Assembly: GCA_033398695.1 (NCBI GenBank)
Contig: CM065805.1
Coordinates: 166,509,787 to 166,573,786, forward strand
From: Orobanche coerulescens
Lineage: Eukaryota > Streptophyta > Magnoliopsida > Lamiales > Orobanchaceae
Length of the DNA stretch: 64,000 bases
Direction: 5' to 3'
A program made the position numbers and the translations under genes. The notes beneath the pieces were generated by a model. The model was given only the letters and a program-made list of their open reading frames with translations, was not told the DNA's origin and searched no databases. Of this stretch, positions 33,886 to 44,911 are shown one piece after another. Numbering within the stretch: position 1 is the stretch's first letter; the number at the start of each line of letters is the position of its first letter.

Positions 33886-34144
33886 CTCCCTCCATCCCAA
33901 TTATATAGACTTGTATTTCTTTTTTGGATGTCCCAAATATATAGACTTGTTTCTATACATATCTATATTTTTTAGCTCATTTATTAATAAACTCCTATTT
34001 AATGCTTTGATTTACTCTAACATTATTCATCATTAAACGATAATAGGGGCATATTAGGAAGTCACTTCTATAATTTTTCTTTTCAATATATTTCTTAATA
34101 CTTGTGAAAATTACAATCAGCCTATAATAGTGGGGTGGAGAGAG
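33886..34144. mobile_element. Stowaway-type MITE (second copy)
   Basis: The ends CTCCCTCCATCCC and GGGGTGGAGAGAG are inverted and flanked by TA (33884-33885, 34145-34146). The left part has a duplicated ATATAGACTTGT segment. 259 bp, no coding capacity. Confidence 0.82.
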
Positions 34145-34309
34145 TATATTTTGACTAAATAGGGATGTCATTCTGACTGAGTCAGGCTCAGCCAAGGTCG
34201 TGGAGAAAGAATAGAGTTCCATTAGTCTAGTCCGGAATTCATAGTTGAAGCATTGGAGGCAGACACGTACTCATTGTGCGGGAATGCACGGGCTGAGCTC
34301 CGATGCTTC

Positions 34310-34491
34310 GGGCGAACGGTGTGTACAGGGCCCGGGTACATATTCACCGCGGCAGGCTGATCCGCAATTACTAGCGATTCCAACTGAGGCAATCTTTCCG
34401 GATTCGCTCCGCTTACAGCCTTGCTTCCCATTGTAAATGCCATTGTAGCACGTGTGTGGCCCAGCCCATAAGGGCCATGCGGACTTGACGT
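34310..34491 (-). pseudogene. rrn18: NUMT: fragment of mitochondrial 18S (SSU) rRNA gene
   Basis: Read on the minus strand this is the 3' part of a bacterial-type SSU rRNA: GGTGTGTACA (near the decoding region), ATTACTAGCGATTCCAACT, CCATTGTAGCACGTGTGTGG and GGCCATGCGGACTTGACGT, all in plus-strand form. The segments GAGGCAATCTTTCCGGATTC and GCCCAGCCCATAAGGGCC fit plant mitochondrial rrn18 better than the plastid 16S gene. About 30 bp seem missing after CCAACT, between short AACT repeats. A 73-codon minus frame across it is only a translation of the rRNA. It ends about 215 bp upstream of the CLPP2 start codon. Confidence 0.85.
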
Positions 34492-34580
34492 GAGTCATTT
34501 TCAACTAGGTGTAAGTCGAGTATCAAGCTCGGACTGGAAATTTCGTTGGGCTTCACAACAAAATTTTTTCCTGGACCGGA

Positions 34581-34707
34581 TATATAAAATCCAGCCAGTA
34601 AGCCCACTAAAGTAAATTTGCTTTCACAGTTTCCACGCCATCTCCATCCCCTTCGCTGTAAAACTTCGCCGCAGCAACGGAAGGGAAAGCCCTAGAGGAA
34701 GCGAGCA
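34581..34707 (+). promoter_or_regulatory. CLPP2 core promoter and 5' UTR
   Basis: TATATAAA at 34581-34588 lies 120 bp before the ATG and 90 bp after the NUMT. Transcription would be expected to start near 34612-34620. The leader is CT-rich then purine-rich, without an upstream ATG that I noticed. The sequence around the start, GAGCAATGATG, allows initiation. Confidence 0.6.
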
Positions 34708-37207
34708 ATGATGCGAAGCTTGTTCTCTCGGAATCTATGGCGTGAAATCAGCGTGTCCAAGTACTCAGTCACTGGAGCTTCTGCTGTTGGCGGCGGTGTC
34801 GGTTCTGGCAGAAGATGGTACGGACTGATACCGATGGTGATTGAGCACTCGTCCAGAGGGGAACGCGCTTACGACATATTCTCGCGGTTGCTCAAGGAGC
34901 GCATAATTTGCATCAACGGTCCGATCTCCGACGACACTGCTCACGTCGTAGTTGCTCAGCTCCTTTTCCTCGAGTCGGAGAACCCTTCCAAACCTATTCA
35001 TATGTATCTCAATTCGCCTGGAGGAGCCGTCACTGCTGGTATGTTGTTACATTTCCTGTTCTCTTAGATTTTGTATTACACACGTTTAATTGTGCTGCTA
35101 TTCGAACGTTTTTATTTTCATTGCTTATGCAAAGGTTGCTGTTTCACTTTTTTTGTTTCACGAGACTATAAGGATATACCTCTATTGGTTTATGCTTGTT
35201 ATTTTTGGCCACAGGGTAATTGCGTAAAAACGTTTGGTATATTCTAGCAAGGCTAAAAGAATAATGAATCCTTTATTTATCTTCCCCATGATTGTTGGAT
35301 ATTGAAGAAAATTAAATACAAGGAGCAATACTGCGTAATATGTGCCGCATTCTTCATTCTTTTGTGTGCTGTAGTGTTTCTTTTCTCTTGTTTTCGTTTT
35401 TTTTGCTACATTTTTATTTGGATTCGTGCCGGCTACACTGACCATGAATGTTTTGATTTGCAAATATTGTTCCTTTCAAATCAGCATTTCCTTTGGTCAT
35501 TTTATTTTGATTTTAGCTTCTCTATCAAAGGTTTATATGACATTTCTAGTCATTTCTCAACCGTAATTGAACCTAGAAGGTTGTCTTGGATGAAGTCTGG
35601 ACTGTATTGTATATACTTTTCAGGTGGTGGCTGAGAAGGACTTCTTTTCAGCGACAGTATATAGTTCTTGTGAAATGCATTATTCATTCATGGAGTTCAT
35701 CATGATTTAACTAATTAGGTTTTGAACGACGCCATTATTGGACCAAGGGCAGTTATGACCCCTGAAATGCTCCTGGAGTAATCATATTGACATCGTATAT
35801 TCATATTTTACATTCATCAATGTGGTCTCTTCAAGTGGGACGGAGGGAGTATGTCCTTTGTGTGATTGACTTAATATGCTTGTTTAACCCCCAACTCAAC
35901 AAACTTTGAGGAAATATTTTATTTTATCTTCTTTATCTTCACATTCTCCTCCCAAGATGTCTTTGCTTTTTTCATTGCAAACGACTTTGACTATACATCA
36001 TTTTTCTTTCTTAAGAAGTCTTAAGTTTATAAGTAGGATACTTAAGGGCATGTTTACGACTGAATTTGGATTTTGATTCTCAATACTCGTTTCTACTAAT
36101 AGTCAAATTTCAAATGCCTAACAAACAACTTCTTACACATCCTATGTCTACTTTATGTCACATAATTTCTGTCTCTCCTCTTTATCTTTAAATAATACAG
36201 TTAAATACTATATAATAATATAATATCAACTCTCTATCTCCTTTTTTTATCTTTAAATAATACAACTAAACACCATGTAATAATATTATATCATCTCTCT
36301 ATTCTTTTTATCTTTAAATAATACCACTAAATACTATATAATAACAACATCATCTCTTTTCTGTTTACTTTTAAATAATACAAGTAAGAACTTTATAATA
36401 GACCATCATCCACTTTTCGAAACACGATTTGACATCTACAGTAAAGAAGCTAAGTTTCCCAATCATACAAGAAACAAGTATTCTTACTATGTGAATGCCA
36501 GAATTCTAAATCCGAGCGAGCCCTAGGGTAAACATCCCCTAATAAAATTTATTTATTTACCTGCTAAATCATCACTGTAAAATAGTGGAAATCCAGTAAA
36601 CGATTATAGGGGTTTGATGGGGAATAAAAATTGTTAACTTTGTGTATTTAAACTTCTCATTACCTGTTCCTGAAATGTTGGCACTTTCCAGAAAAAACGT
36701 TCCATTTTTTATTTCTCTACACCTCTATCTTATTGAGGTATACTTAAAATATCTTTCGTAGTCAATTACTTTGTAACCTATTATGCAGGTCTTGCAATCT
36801 ACGATACAATGCAGTACATCCGATCTCCAATAAATACCATTTGTCTTGGTCAGGCTGCATCAATGGCTTCCCTCCTCTTGGCTGCTGGTGCAAAGGGTGA
36901 GAGGCGGTCCCTCCCAAATGCTACTATTATGATTCATCAGCCTTCTGGTGGGTACAGTGGGCAAGCCAAGGATATAAGTATCCACACCAAGCAGATAATT
37001 CGTGTGTGGGACGCTCTGAACGAACTTTATTGTAAGCACACTGGTCAGCCTCTTGAAATCGTACAGAAGAATATGGATCGCGATTATTTCATGACACCTC
37101 AAGATGCAAAGGAGTTTGGAATAATAGATGAGGTCATCAATGAGAGACCAATAACCCTCGTAGCTGATGCGGTGGCAGATGAGGCCAAAGACAAAAGTTC
37201 AAATTAG
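34708..37207 (+). CDS. CLPP2: ATP-dependent Clp protease proteolytic subunit 2, mitochondrial
   Basis: Two exons, 34708-35038 and 36789-37207, join in phase 1 (donor CTG|GTATGT, acceptor ATGCAG|GTC) to give 249 residues. Residues 1-40 are Arg/Ser-rich and acid-poor, as in a mitochondrial presequence. The mature part starts near [20 protein letters not shown] and follows plant nuclear CLPP2 closely. The serine-protease triad is present: Ser135 in GQAASMAS, His160 in MIHQPSGG and Asp209 in MDRDYF. ClpP forms tetradecameric barrels in the mitochondrial matrix that degrade proteins unfolded by ClpX. Both splice sites and the frame are intact, so I expect an active gene, the only one in the window. 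A NUMT lies upstream and a hAT-type element just past the stop. Confidence 0.96.
35039..36788 (+). other. CLPP2 intron with transposon relics
   Basis: This 1750-bp GT-AG intron is AT-rich. GTGGGACGGAGGGAGTA at 35837-35853 is one end of a Stowaway-type MITE; the other end is not recognisable. An AT-rich repeat array follows at 36175-36425. Short frames within the intron look like chance. Confidence 0.75.
36175..36425. repeat. Degenerate AT-rich tandem repeat in the CLPP2 intron
   Basis: Four copies of a ~57-66-bp unit occur, each containing TTTATCTTTAAATAATAC and an ACTATATAATAA-like part, starting near 36181, 36247, 36307 and 36364. Confidence 0.7.
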
Positions 37208-37302
37208 AGATTCAATGTAAGACTATACATGCCTTCTCTCTCTCTCTCATGTTTTCGGACCATTTCATACATGTAGATATATGTGAGCATGTTTATATAC
37301 AC

Positions 37303-38226
37303 CAGTGTTTTTAATAGCGATTAATAGCGCGCTTTAGCTTAATAGCGATTAATAGCGCGCTTTAGCGCATTTTTTTTGTAAAACACGATGGAGCGCTGGT
37401 CCAGTTGCACTCAGGCTTCCTTTGTGCGTGCGAATGGCTGATGTGGCGCCGAAAGCGCGCGATTGCGCGCGCTGGCTGCGCTTTTAGGGTTAAAGGTGAA
37501 AAACCCTAATTAAACTTCCTCTTACCTTAATTACTTAAAGCCGCGGCCAGCGGGATAGAAACCCCTAATTAAACCTCGGCTGAATATGATATAAGCCACA
37601 GAAAAATCTGAACGGGCCAAACCACTTCTTTGAGGCAGAATAGCAGGGCACATCTCAAAATCCTGAAAAAAGATTCCATGTAGTTTTGAAGCAGAGGAGC
37701 GGCCCACAACAAATAAATTGCAGCCGTCTTCTGCTCTCGATTCTCGCAAAATCCAGCATTTCATGGATTTGCTTCGCACCCTTCGACAGTTAAGTGAGAG
37801 TTGGACTTGTCGATGAAGACTTGGAGATCGAAGAACATGTTGGCATAGATCACAAATCTTTGATAGTGCAACTTTTCTCGAAATACAAACTCTCGATGAT
37901 GATGATAGTGATATCGTATTAGAAGACTACTACTAGAAATTAGAATGTTTAAGTGTTTCTAGGATTGAGTATTTTCATATTGTGACTTATTTAAGTTTGT
38001 TGTTTTGGATTATTATAAAAATTCTAGTTTGTTTTGTTTATTTGAAATTATTTCATGGCTATTTACTTTGGTTATTTTGCTATTGTTCTTATACGGGAAT
38101 ATTATTTTATTTTTTTACTTAAAATATGTCATGTTCGAATTACCTACGCTATGCGCTACGCTATTTTGCGCTACGCAAATCTATACAAAAACGCTACGTG
38201 CCTACGCAACGCAACTGAAAACACTA
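37303..38226. mobile_element. Non-autonomous hAT-type element just downstream of CLPP2
   Basis: A perfect 8-bp duplication ATATACAC flanks it (37295-37302 and 38227-38234). The ends are inverted and imperfect: CAGTGTTTTTAAT at the left and TAGTGTTTTCAG on the opposite strand at the right. Both subterminal regions are rich in GCG-containing repeats (TTAATAGCGCGC; GCGCTACGC). An acidic Asp-rich tail-like stretch near 37896-37930 could be a transposase-end remnant, but no transposase frame remains. It begins 95 bp after the CLPP2 stop codon, so it probably lies in or beside the 3' UTR. Confidence 0.85.
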
Positions 38227-38234
38227 ATATACAC

Positions 38235-39586
38235 GCGGAGAGAACCATAAACCATTCATCTTACAACAATTGCATTTATGAATTTGTCTGTCTTGTTTAT
38301 TCTTATGTGTGTGATTATGTATAGTTGGTTCGTACTCTCCGAACAGATAATGCTGTATCTTAACCCTAGATGGGGGTGAGTTCGAGGGGTACTTATGGCC
38401 AGAAACAATCAGCACAAGAAAAAAACTCTCATTGGTTCATATTGTTTAGAAACTGTTTTCTCTTTCAGCTTATGTTTTTTTTTTTTTTGATGAAACCTTC
38501 CTTGATATTTGTGCTTGTTTTAGTTTTTGATGAGGTGCACTTCAAATTTTTAGGCCGGCATATGCGTGGCTGAACGTGGAGAAGGTGAAATGGGCCTTGG
38601 CCTTCCAACGGTCAGACTTTTTCATAGGCTGAACCTCTGGGGATTATTTTCATGACTTACGCCCCGCCGGGGCCTTAACCCAAATAACTGAACTTGTCCA
38701 AGTTCAAAATGGTGTCTACGCATCAAAGATTTGAATTATTTAATTGAATTGTCATCTGTATCGACTAAAATCCTTTTTCCGATAATATTGGTCCCAAATT
38801 TCTTATTCTAAGCATATTTATGAACCTGTGGCGCTTGGCAAACATAACCACTGAATAAAGATATATTGAGAAGGGAGCATGATAAGTACACATAAGGAGG
38901 GCGGTTGTGGGGCGGAAGCATTGGAAAATATTTTTGCTCTTGTTTACTAGATATTGATCTAAAATAATTATTTGTTTGAACAAAACAAATGCAAATACTA
39001 ATCATTTTGATGAAACTTACTATTTTTTTCTTTGGGTTCTAATATGCCACTCTTTTTTGATCTTTGGATCAGTTGACCATGATTACTTACTGATTACAAG
39101 GTTGCATCTTAGTTGAAGAGAGGGTATTTTAACACTCTTGCTTAGTGCACATGCCATGTTCACTTCTCTCGGCTTGTTGGCTCGTAGCTCGTGAGACTAA
39201 AGACATGCTGTGCTATTTAATATTCAGCTCGATTCGAGTAGCCGAACATACATACTAGCTAATTTGTGGTTGAAGTTTTATCCAAAGAGAATGGGATTAG
39301 GCTGGAATTCATATTGACATCCCTTCAAATGATTGATCTGCGTCAGACTCATTGAAGCGTTTTCCATTCAAAACCCTCTTATGCATGGAGGTGAGTAAGA
39401 AAATGAGGTCGTGTATTTATTTTCGAAAACTAAAGATGCTTCCTTATGTTTATATATATTTTGGAACTACAAATATTGCTTTCCTATGTTTGAGCTTGGA
39501 ACGAGAATGAAAGAATGATGTAGCTTCAATAGGGTCCATTCTAAACTCGATATCGTAGAAGCATCAAAAAAACATTGTACAATGAA
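38235..39586. other. Intergenic DNA, no gene seen
   Basis: Both strands were read and no domain-bearing frame, RNA gene or clear repeat was found. A T-run at 38477-38490 is the only simple-sequence feature. Confidence 0.55.
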
Positions 39587-40075
39587 CACTAGTAGAAACA
39601 CTTTCTAAATTGAGTAAAAAAGATTCTTATGATCTCCGAACAATTACAGATCCAACAAATGTATATGATTTTTTACGTTGGCTGTTGGACCGAGATAGAC
39701 AAATACTACTACATAGGTTCCTTTTAGAACCAAACTTGTAAGTATATTTGTTGGATCTTTTCCATAGGGACCTGCCTTGGAAATTGGTACTTTTAGATCG
39801 GTTCTAAAATTGGTATTTTTACGTCATAGAGACCGATTTAGTATTCGCTTGGTTGTTTGTGAACTGATGTATTAGCATCAGTCTCGTCAAGAATATATGT
39901 TGTCAGTGACACTCTTAGATTGGTTCTTTGATGAACTGATGTAAATGAGTAGTGTACCAATTGATAAAGCCACTTCTTACTAGACTAGTTCCTTTCAAAT
40001 GACTTCAAAAAAACATTTATAATTTTACATTAGTTTCATTTTAGACTGATTTAAAAAGTTATATTTCTGCCAGTA
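39587..40075. mobile_element. CACTA-type MITE (probable)
   Basis: The left end CACTAGTAGAAAC and the right end, which reads TACTGGCAGAAAT on the opposite strand, share the YACTRGYAGAAA pattern of CACTA termini. The interior has repeated TTGGTACTTTTA and ATCGGTTCTAAA-like subterminal motifs on both strands. I could not confirm a 3-bp target duplication, and one terminal base is changed. Confidence 0.6.
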
Positions 40076-40159
40076 CATCAAATATTTATCACATAATCAT
40101 TTTATAGAACTTGCATAAAGCTACCACAGTTGTTACATCATATTTTATCCTATTTTATA

Positions 40160-40315
40160 TGGCTAAAGAAGTAAAGGTCACGAATTCGAGGTCTGGAAGT
40201 AATCTCTTACAAAATGCATGGTAAGGTTTGTCTGGTTTCACCCTTGTGGTGGAGACTCTTTTCCGAATCCTTGCTGTGGGGATGCTACTGGGCTGTCCTG
40301 TTACATATTCATGCG
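40160..40315 (+). mobile_element. tRNA-derived SINE (Au-like), 5' truncated
   Basis: A degenerate box B (GAATTCGAGGTCTGGAAG) is followed by CAAAATGCATGGTAAGGTTTG, a Pro/Val-codon-like CACCCTTGTGGTGG segment, and GGGATGCTACTGGGCTGTCC. This order is that of plant Au-type SINEs. Box A is not convincing and there is no clean tail, so it is an old copy. Confidence 0.75.
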
Positions 40316-40837
40316 CCATCACTATCTTTTTTCGATTAGGGCTCTTCCATATTAAATATCTGGCAAATTAACAATCTATAATTATAACTCGGGTTGAAGG
40401 GTAATCAAGAAAATCCGAATTGCTAGAATTATAAAAATGAAGTCAATTTCCCTGGTTAGTGGGTGACATTTAACAAGTTTACTGTAATTGGCGTTGACTT
40501 GAATAGCCGCAGGTTTATTTCAATTTTTGTATTCCTCTTATTAAAATGTGTATTTTCGGATACCATGAAGGATTTTCTCAAAAGAAATTCATTATTACCA
40601 GTCCAAGTGTTGTACTATGTATTTTCTGTAAGATGTATTTTGGTAAATCCTATTGCGAGATGACTACAAATCCGATCATAAAATGAGAATGAATTTGGTG
40701 CTTAAATCTTTGGTGCTTAGTCATATTTGAATATATTTTAGTATTTATATTGCTCGATCGAAGAGTACTGAAGTATTATGATAGTTATATGAATATTACT
40801 GAACTTATTCGGCTGGGTACATGAGTATTTGTTTACT

Positions 40838-41085
40838 CATTTGACTGATATACTCACATGTCCATTTGGCCGAGCATGTGAGTATTCGTTTGCTATTTGG
40901 ACAAGTACATAAAGTAATCGAGTGTCCATTTGGTCGGGTGTATGAATATTTGTGTACCTATTTGATCTGGGTAAATGAGTATTTGTTTATATCAGTGTCA
41001 CTAAAATGTCCCTACCAATCGTAGACTTGCAGTGCGTACTGGTGTATTTATTTGATCTGATACATGAGTATCAGATTATTCATCT
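40838..41085. repeat. Diverged tandem repeats
   Basis: Five or so imperfect copies of a ~50-70-bp unit marked by TACATGAGTATTTGTTTACT and TCCATTTGGNCGAG/GGTG. No coding potential is seen. Confidence 0.5.
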
Positions 41086-41089
41086 GTTC

Positions 41090-41091
<2 letters not shown>

Positions 41092-41137
<46 letters not shown>

Positions 41138-41151
41138 ATATATATATATAT
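41092..41151. repeat. (AT)n microsatellite
   Basis: About 60 bp of nearly pure AT dinucleotide interrupted by TGTATG. The (AT)n at 42708-42728 and 42788-42804 are shorter tracts of the same kind. Confidence 0.9.
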
Positions 41152-41474
41152 TAAAGTACTCAAAATTTTTCAACACGATTTAATAACTTAAATACTGGAT
41201 TCTTTCTCTATAAAATAAAATAGGATCTCGTTGTATATAAGATACATAAAAGAAACCACACAAATCAAACCATAGAGTGAACTTTATTCCAAGAATCAAT
41301 AGATATGAATTGTTGGGATTTCCAAGGAGAAAAGAACAATTAGAAAGATGTGATATCAATTAGTTTATTTGGTTGGTTTCACTAATTACTGCTCATATTA
41401 GTTGTTTAATTTTGTAAATTGTTTGGTAAATGATCATTCGTTGTTGATTGTTTTATTCAAAATATATAATTATT

Positions 41475-41691
41475 TGTTATAATAAGCCTTGAAAGTGACA
41501 TTTCAATTACTCTTTTGTTTTTATATAGTGTGAATGACTATTATACCCCTGATGTAAATATGTAATTACGATTGTGCCATCTGAAGTTTTCCTATAAATA
41601 GGACTTCAGTTATTAATGAAAATATACCTGAGAATCATTCTCTCTATTCTCTCTCTAATTTCTATCTCTCTAATATTCCGATTTTATAACA
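41475..41691 (+). repeat. Copia-D 5' LTR
   Basis: 217 bp; contains CCTATAAATAGGACTTC at about 41591, a clear TATA box, then a CT-rich leader. It pairs with 47716-47932. Confidence 0.93.
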
Positions 41692-41706
41692 CGTTATCAG
41701 CACGAC
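41692..41706 (+). other. Primer-binding site of Copia-D
   Basis: CGTTATCAGCACGAC directly follows the LTR end AACA. It would pair with an internal part of Met tRNA rather than its 3' end. A short ATGAGTAATATGACG follows, possibly a gag start, but the frame closes quickly. Confidence 0.6.
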
Positions 41707-43337
41707 TCTAACCAAATGAGTAATATGACGAGAGTATGCTCTACAGTTGCATCTTAAAGATGATCCTCTGTATCAGAAATCGAATTATTACAAAAATCTC
41801 AAGATCTCTCTACAAAGAAAAATTATGATTCTTGTTCTTTCTTCTTCACTAATATCATCTTCCAATTTCTGAAAACAAACTAGCATCAAATCTGAAGAGT
41901 TGGAACACCGACATGTCCAAGAATATCTCCCTATAATCAACCCCTTCTTCATAATGAATTCAAACTTATTTATTGGATGAATTTGTTGGCCGAACTTATG
42001 AGCTATAAAGTATATGGGTGGAACACTCATGAGAAACATCCACATGATCTTCATCCAAACCATACTACACGAAATCCTCTGCTAAAGTTTCACCCGGATA
42101 CCTTGGACCAACCACCACCGGCGGGTCTAATCTCAAATCCTCCGGTTCCACCTCCAATATCTACTCCACCGGCTTCAGGTCCAGTCACCTCTCCACCAAC
42201 GCTGGCACTGATGGCGGAACAAATGAGCTCTCCGATCTAAGTGTGTCGCTGCCTGCTCATCGTCATTTCACAGTTACTTGTCTCATCGGGTCAATCCTAT
42301 CCGACATCTGATGGGTGGATATGTATTCGGGTGGAGATGGGTCGAAGGGGAAGGAAGAAAAGGCGAACCATTCAGGACCTAATCGGACGGTGGATTCACA
42401 GCCGATTCTAGACGACTTTGTCGCAGGTTCAGCAACGGCGGTGGTGCAGCACCACAGGGGAACGGCGAGCACTACTCACTGAGGTATTGTTGATTACCAT
42501 CTGAGAAATAAAGAGAGAGAGAGATAGGTTAAAAAAAAAAAAAGGTGGAGTGAGTCACGGGGAAAGAAAAAAACAAATCATAGTTTGATACCAAAATTCA
42601 TCTTCTTGTTTGGCATGGGTCACGGAAACCGACGTGAAGATAAACAAAATATAAAAAAAAAAAAAAAAGGAATGGACCGTCACATGAAGTCAACTACAGA
42701 ACACACACATATATATATATATATATATGGAATCTTGTTTTGACAGCCTGTAGTTATGTTATACTGAAAGACTTAATTCACCCAATATACATATATATAT
42801 ATATAAAAGAATAAAATATTCATTTAATTTATTGAATCATACATTCGTTTTTCTTACATATAAGATACATATGATATCAAAATTGATTTTTGTTGATACC
42901 ATCGTGATCGGTTTAACGAGACCTTTAATTTGACACTAATATGGGTATTAACTCTTTTTATATATGTCATTATTAAATTTATTACAACGTACGAATTAAT
43001 ATCCAACCCCAGAAACTGCAAAGATTTATAAATACATACCATTACACTTGCTATTAACGGCAGTCGATATTTCGACCTATACCTTGACAATGACTATTTT
43101 GCGGAATTGATTGGACGATCCTGCTCTGGTAGAAGCAGTTAATTATTTTGCAGTTTAAATTATGTCTCTTACTTATCTCAAAGTGGCGGTTTAAAACCAC
43201 ATATTTATTGCGTTTATTTTATATAATTATAATACCTCTCATGTGATGAGTTCAATTATCACAAGACGGATGGTTTTACATGTACGTAATTTATATATTA
43301 TATATATATAACCATCGTGGTTGGTTATACCACATGA
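41707..43337. other. Copia-D interior, unrecognised
   Basis: A plus frame at 41977-42240 ends in a Pro/Ser-rich stretch without known motifs. A-runs at 42530-42543 and 42653-42668 and AT tracts follow. The GC-rich block around 42080-42480 differs in composition from its surroundings and may be captured host DNA. I recognise no gene. Confidence 0.5.
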
Positions 43338-43541
43338 ATGGTTCATAAATCCTGCTCTCGAAAAGAAGTAGTTGATAAAAATAAATCCTACTCTGGAGAA
43401 GTAGTTGATCGATTATCTAAATTCTGCTCTGAAGAAGCAGTTGAAAGAAATAAATCCTACTCTGAAGAAGTAGTTGATAATGATTCAAATCCTGCTCTCG
43501 AAGAAGAAGCAGTTGATGGAAATAATATCCGATCTCCATGA
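43338..43541 (+). repeat. Repeat encoding (N/S)-(P/Y)-x-x-E-E-x-V-(D/E) units in Copia-D
   Basis: The open frame contains KSYSGEVVD, KSYSEEVVD, NPALEEEAVD and similar units, each followed by a short spacer. DNA units are about 36-48 bp, marked by TCCTGCTCT or TCCTACTCT and GAAGTAGTTGAT. A single related copy lies at 43111-43137. The in-frame repetition and changes compatible with coding suggest part of a former protein, perhaps a gag region, but I cannot assign it. Confidence 0.55.
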
Positions 43542-44374
43542 TTAAACATGAACGGAGAAAATTGAGCAAGTGATACCATAAGCTATCACCGATTAATTAA
43601 AGAAAATCTCATGCAAACTGCATGATGGGATCATTTGACAAGTGATATGGAAAACTATCACTGGAAAATAATTGCTCAATAAATCTCATGTTGATTATAT
43701 CACATGATTGGATCATTGAAATCATATTGATTGATAATATTCATGGGGAAACATATATCACATATTTGTGAAAATATTGCATTTGCATAAAAGCAAAAGA
43801 TGGTCTTATTATTGCTGAAGAAGCACACAACAGTCGAAGTGAAAATATCGAAACTAGGCGAAGGCGGTAAACACTCGACAATATGAAGCGAAAAGAAAAT
43901 ACATATGAAACCCATAAAAAGAAAAGGGGTGCGTCTCGAGAGTATAAAACTCCGTAACTCGCCACCCCATGGCATAAGGGTTTATAATGAAAGATCTAAA
44001 TGATCTAAACTTCTTTTAGTTTAGCGGCAATAGCATGGTGATGAGCTTTGACTTCCAAATTCTTAATCGAAATATATGCGAAACTTTATAAGTAGATCAA
44101 ATGATGTCAAGACATATTATTATATCTCGTGATGGTGAGATATAAACTTGTGATCTACTCCTTGATCCAGAAAAGGCAAGCAAATCGGTAGAAATTATTA
44201 ATATTCAACAAACCTATAGGTTTGGTATGGAAGTCCGCTCGGCCATGACGTGATGTTGAATATCTCATTGAGTGTGACGTAGCCACAGGAGAACAATAAA
44301 GGCATCACTATTATTCACCACATACATCAAACTATTATGAGCAGTGTGCTTGAAGCATCAACCAGTTGAACCTC
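43542..44374. other. Copia-D interior, unrecognised
   Basis: I see no domain on either strand. Minus frames at 43700-43975 lack known motifs. Confidence 0.5.
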
Positions 44375-44632
44375 CTATACTACTTTGGTTACAGTGGGAA
44401 AGTGTAAGGCACTTGTTACACTTATTCTCCCATTTTGTGCAGCATCTAAAAGATAACCCAAAAATCTATGATTACTCCCACCATACAATATATCGATTTT
44501 GTGCTTTCCTAATTCTTTTACGAATTGATATGCCATATCTATATGCTGGATATGACTTATCAGTTTGGATCCACCTAAAATACATATAGTTTTAATTGGA
44601 TGAGATCTATATGAGGATTCTGAGAACTCCAT
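44375..44632 (-). pseudogene. LOG-like (cytokinin nucleoside-5'-phosphate phosphoribohydrolase) fragment
   Basis: The 85-codon minus frame reads IKTICILGGSK, then AYQFVKELGKHKIDILYGGS and FLGYLLDAAQNG. This resembles the N-terminal half of LOG/lysine-decarboxylase-like proteins: (V/I)C-x-GGS, an A-x-x-LG-x-EL helix, and IDLVYGGGS-x-GLMG. LOG enzymes release active cytokinin from its nucleotide. The central GLMG-type glycines are only partly kept and the PGGxGTxxE catalytic motif is absent, so the piece is truncated. It lies antisense inside Copia-D. Similarity was judged from memory of the family, so the call is tentative. Confidence 0.4.
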
Positions 44633-44911
44633 CTTTCTACACTAGAGCTTCAAAATACTTTTATGAGAGATACATTTTCTGATTTGTGGATCCCAAATTT
44701 AAAGAACAAACTTCTTTATAAACGACAAATAACTTCACTGTTTTCATTGAAAAAGGAGCGGTATATAAGTCATTACTTTTGACAAAATTGTAAAAGAAAA
44801 CGAAAGATATGATATTATATTTTTCAATGAAAATGACGTTATCGATCGGCAGCTGAGAAATTTAAATATTGGAAAATAATATTCATCAACTTGCATTATT
44901 TTTCTATTACC

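Noticed and set aside
34222..34443. 73-codon minus ORF next to CLPP2
   Set aside because: It is a translation of the mitochondrial rRNA fragment and its flanks, with no protein evidence.
35302..35634. 110-codon ORF in the CLPP2 intron
   Set aside because: It is Phe/Cys-rich from T-rich intron sequence, lacks homology, and the exon 1-exon 2 join is fully supported by protein conservation.
38055..38324. ORFs across the right end of the hAT element downstream of CLPP2
   Set aside because: They run through the target duplication into flanking DNA and have no motif.
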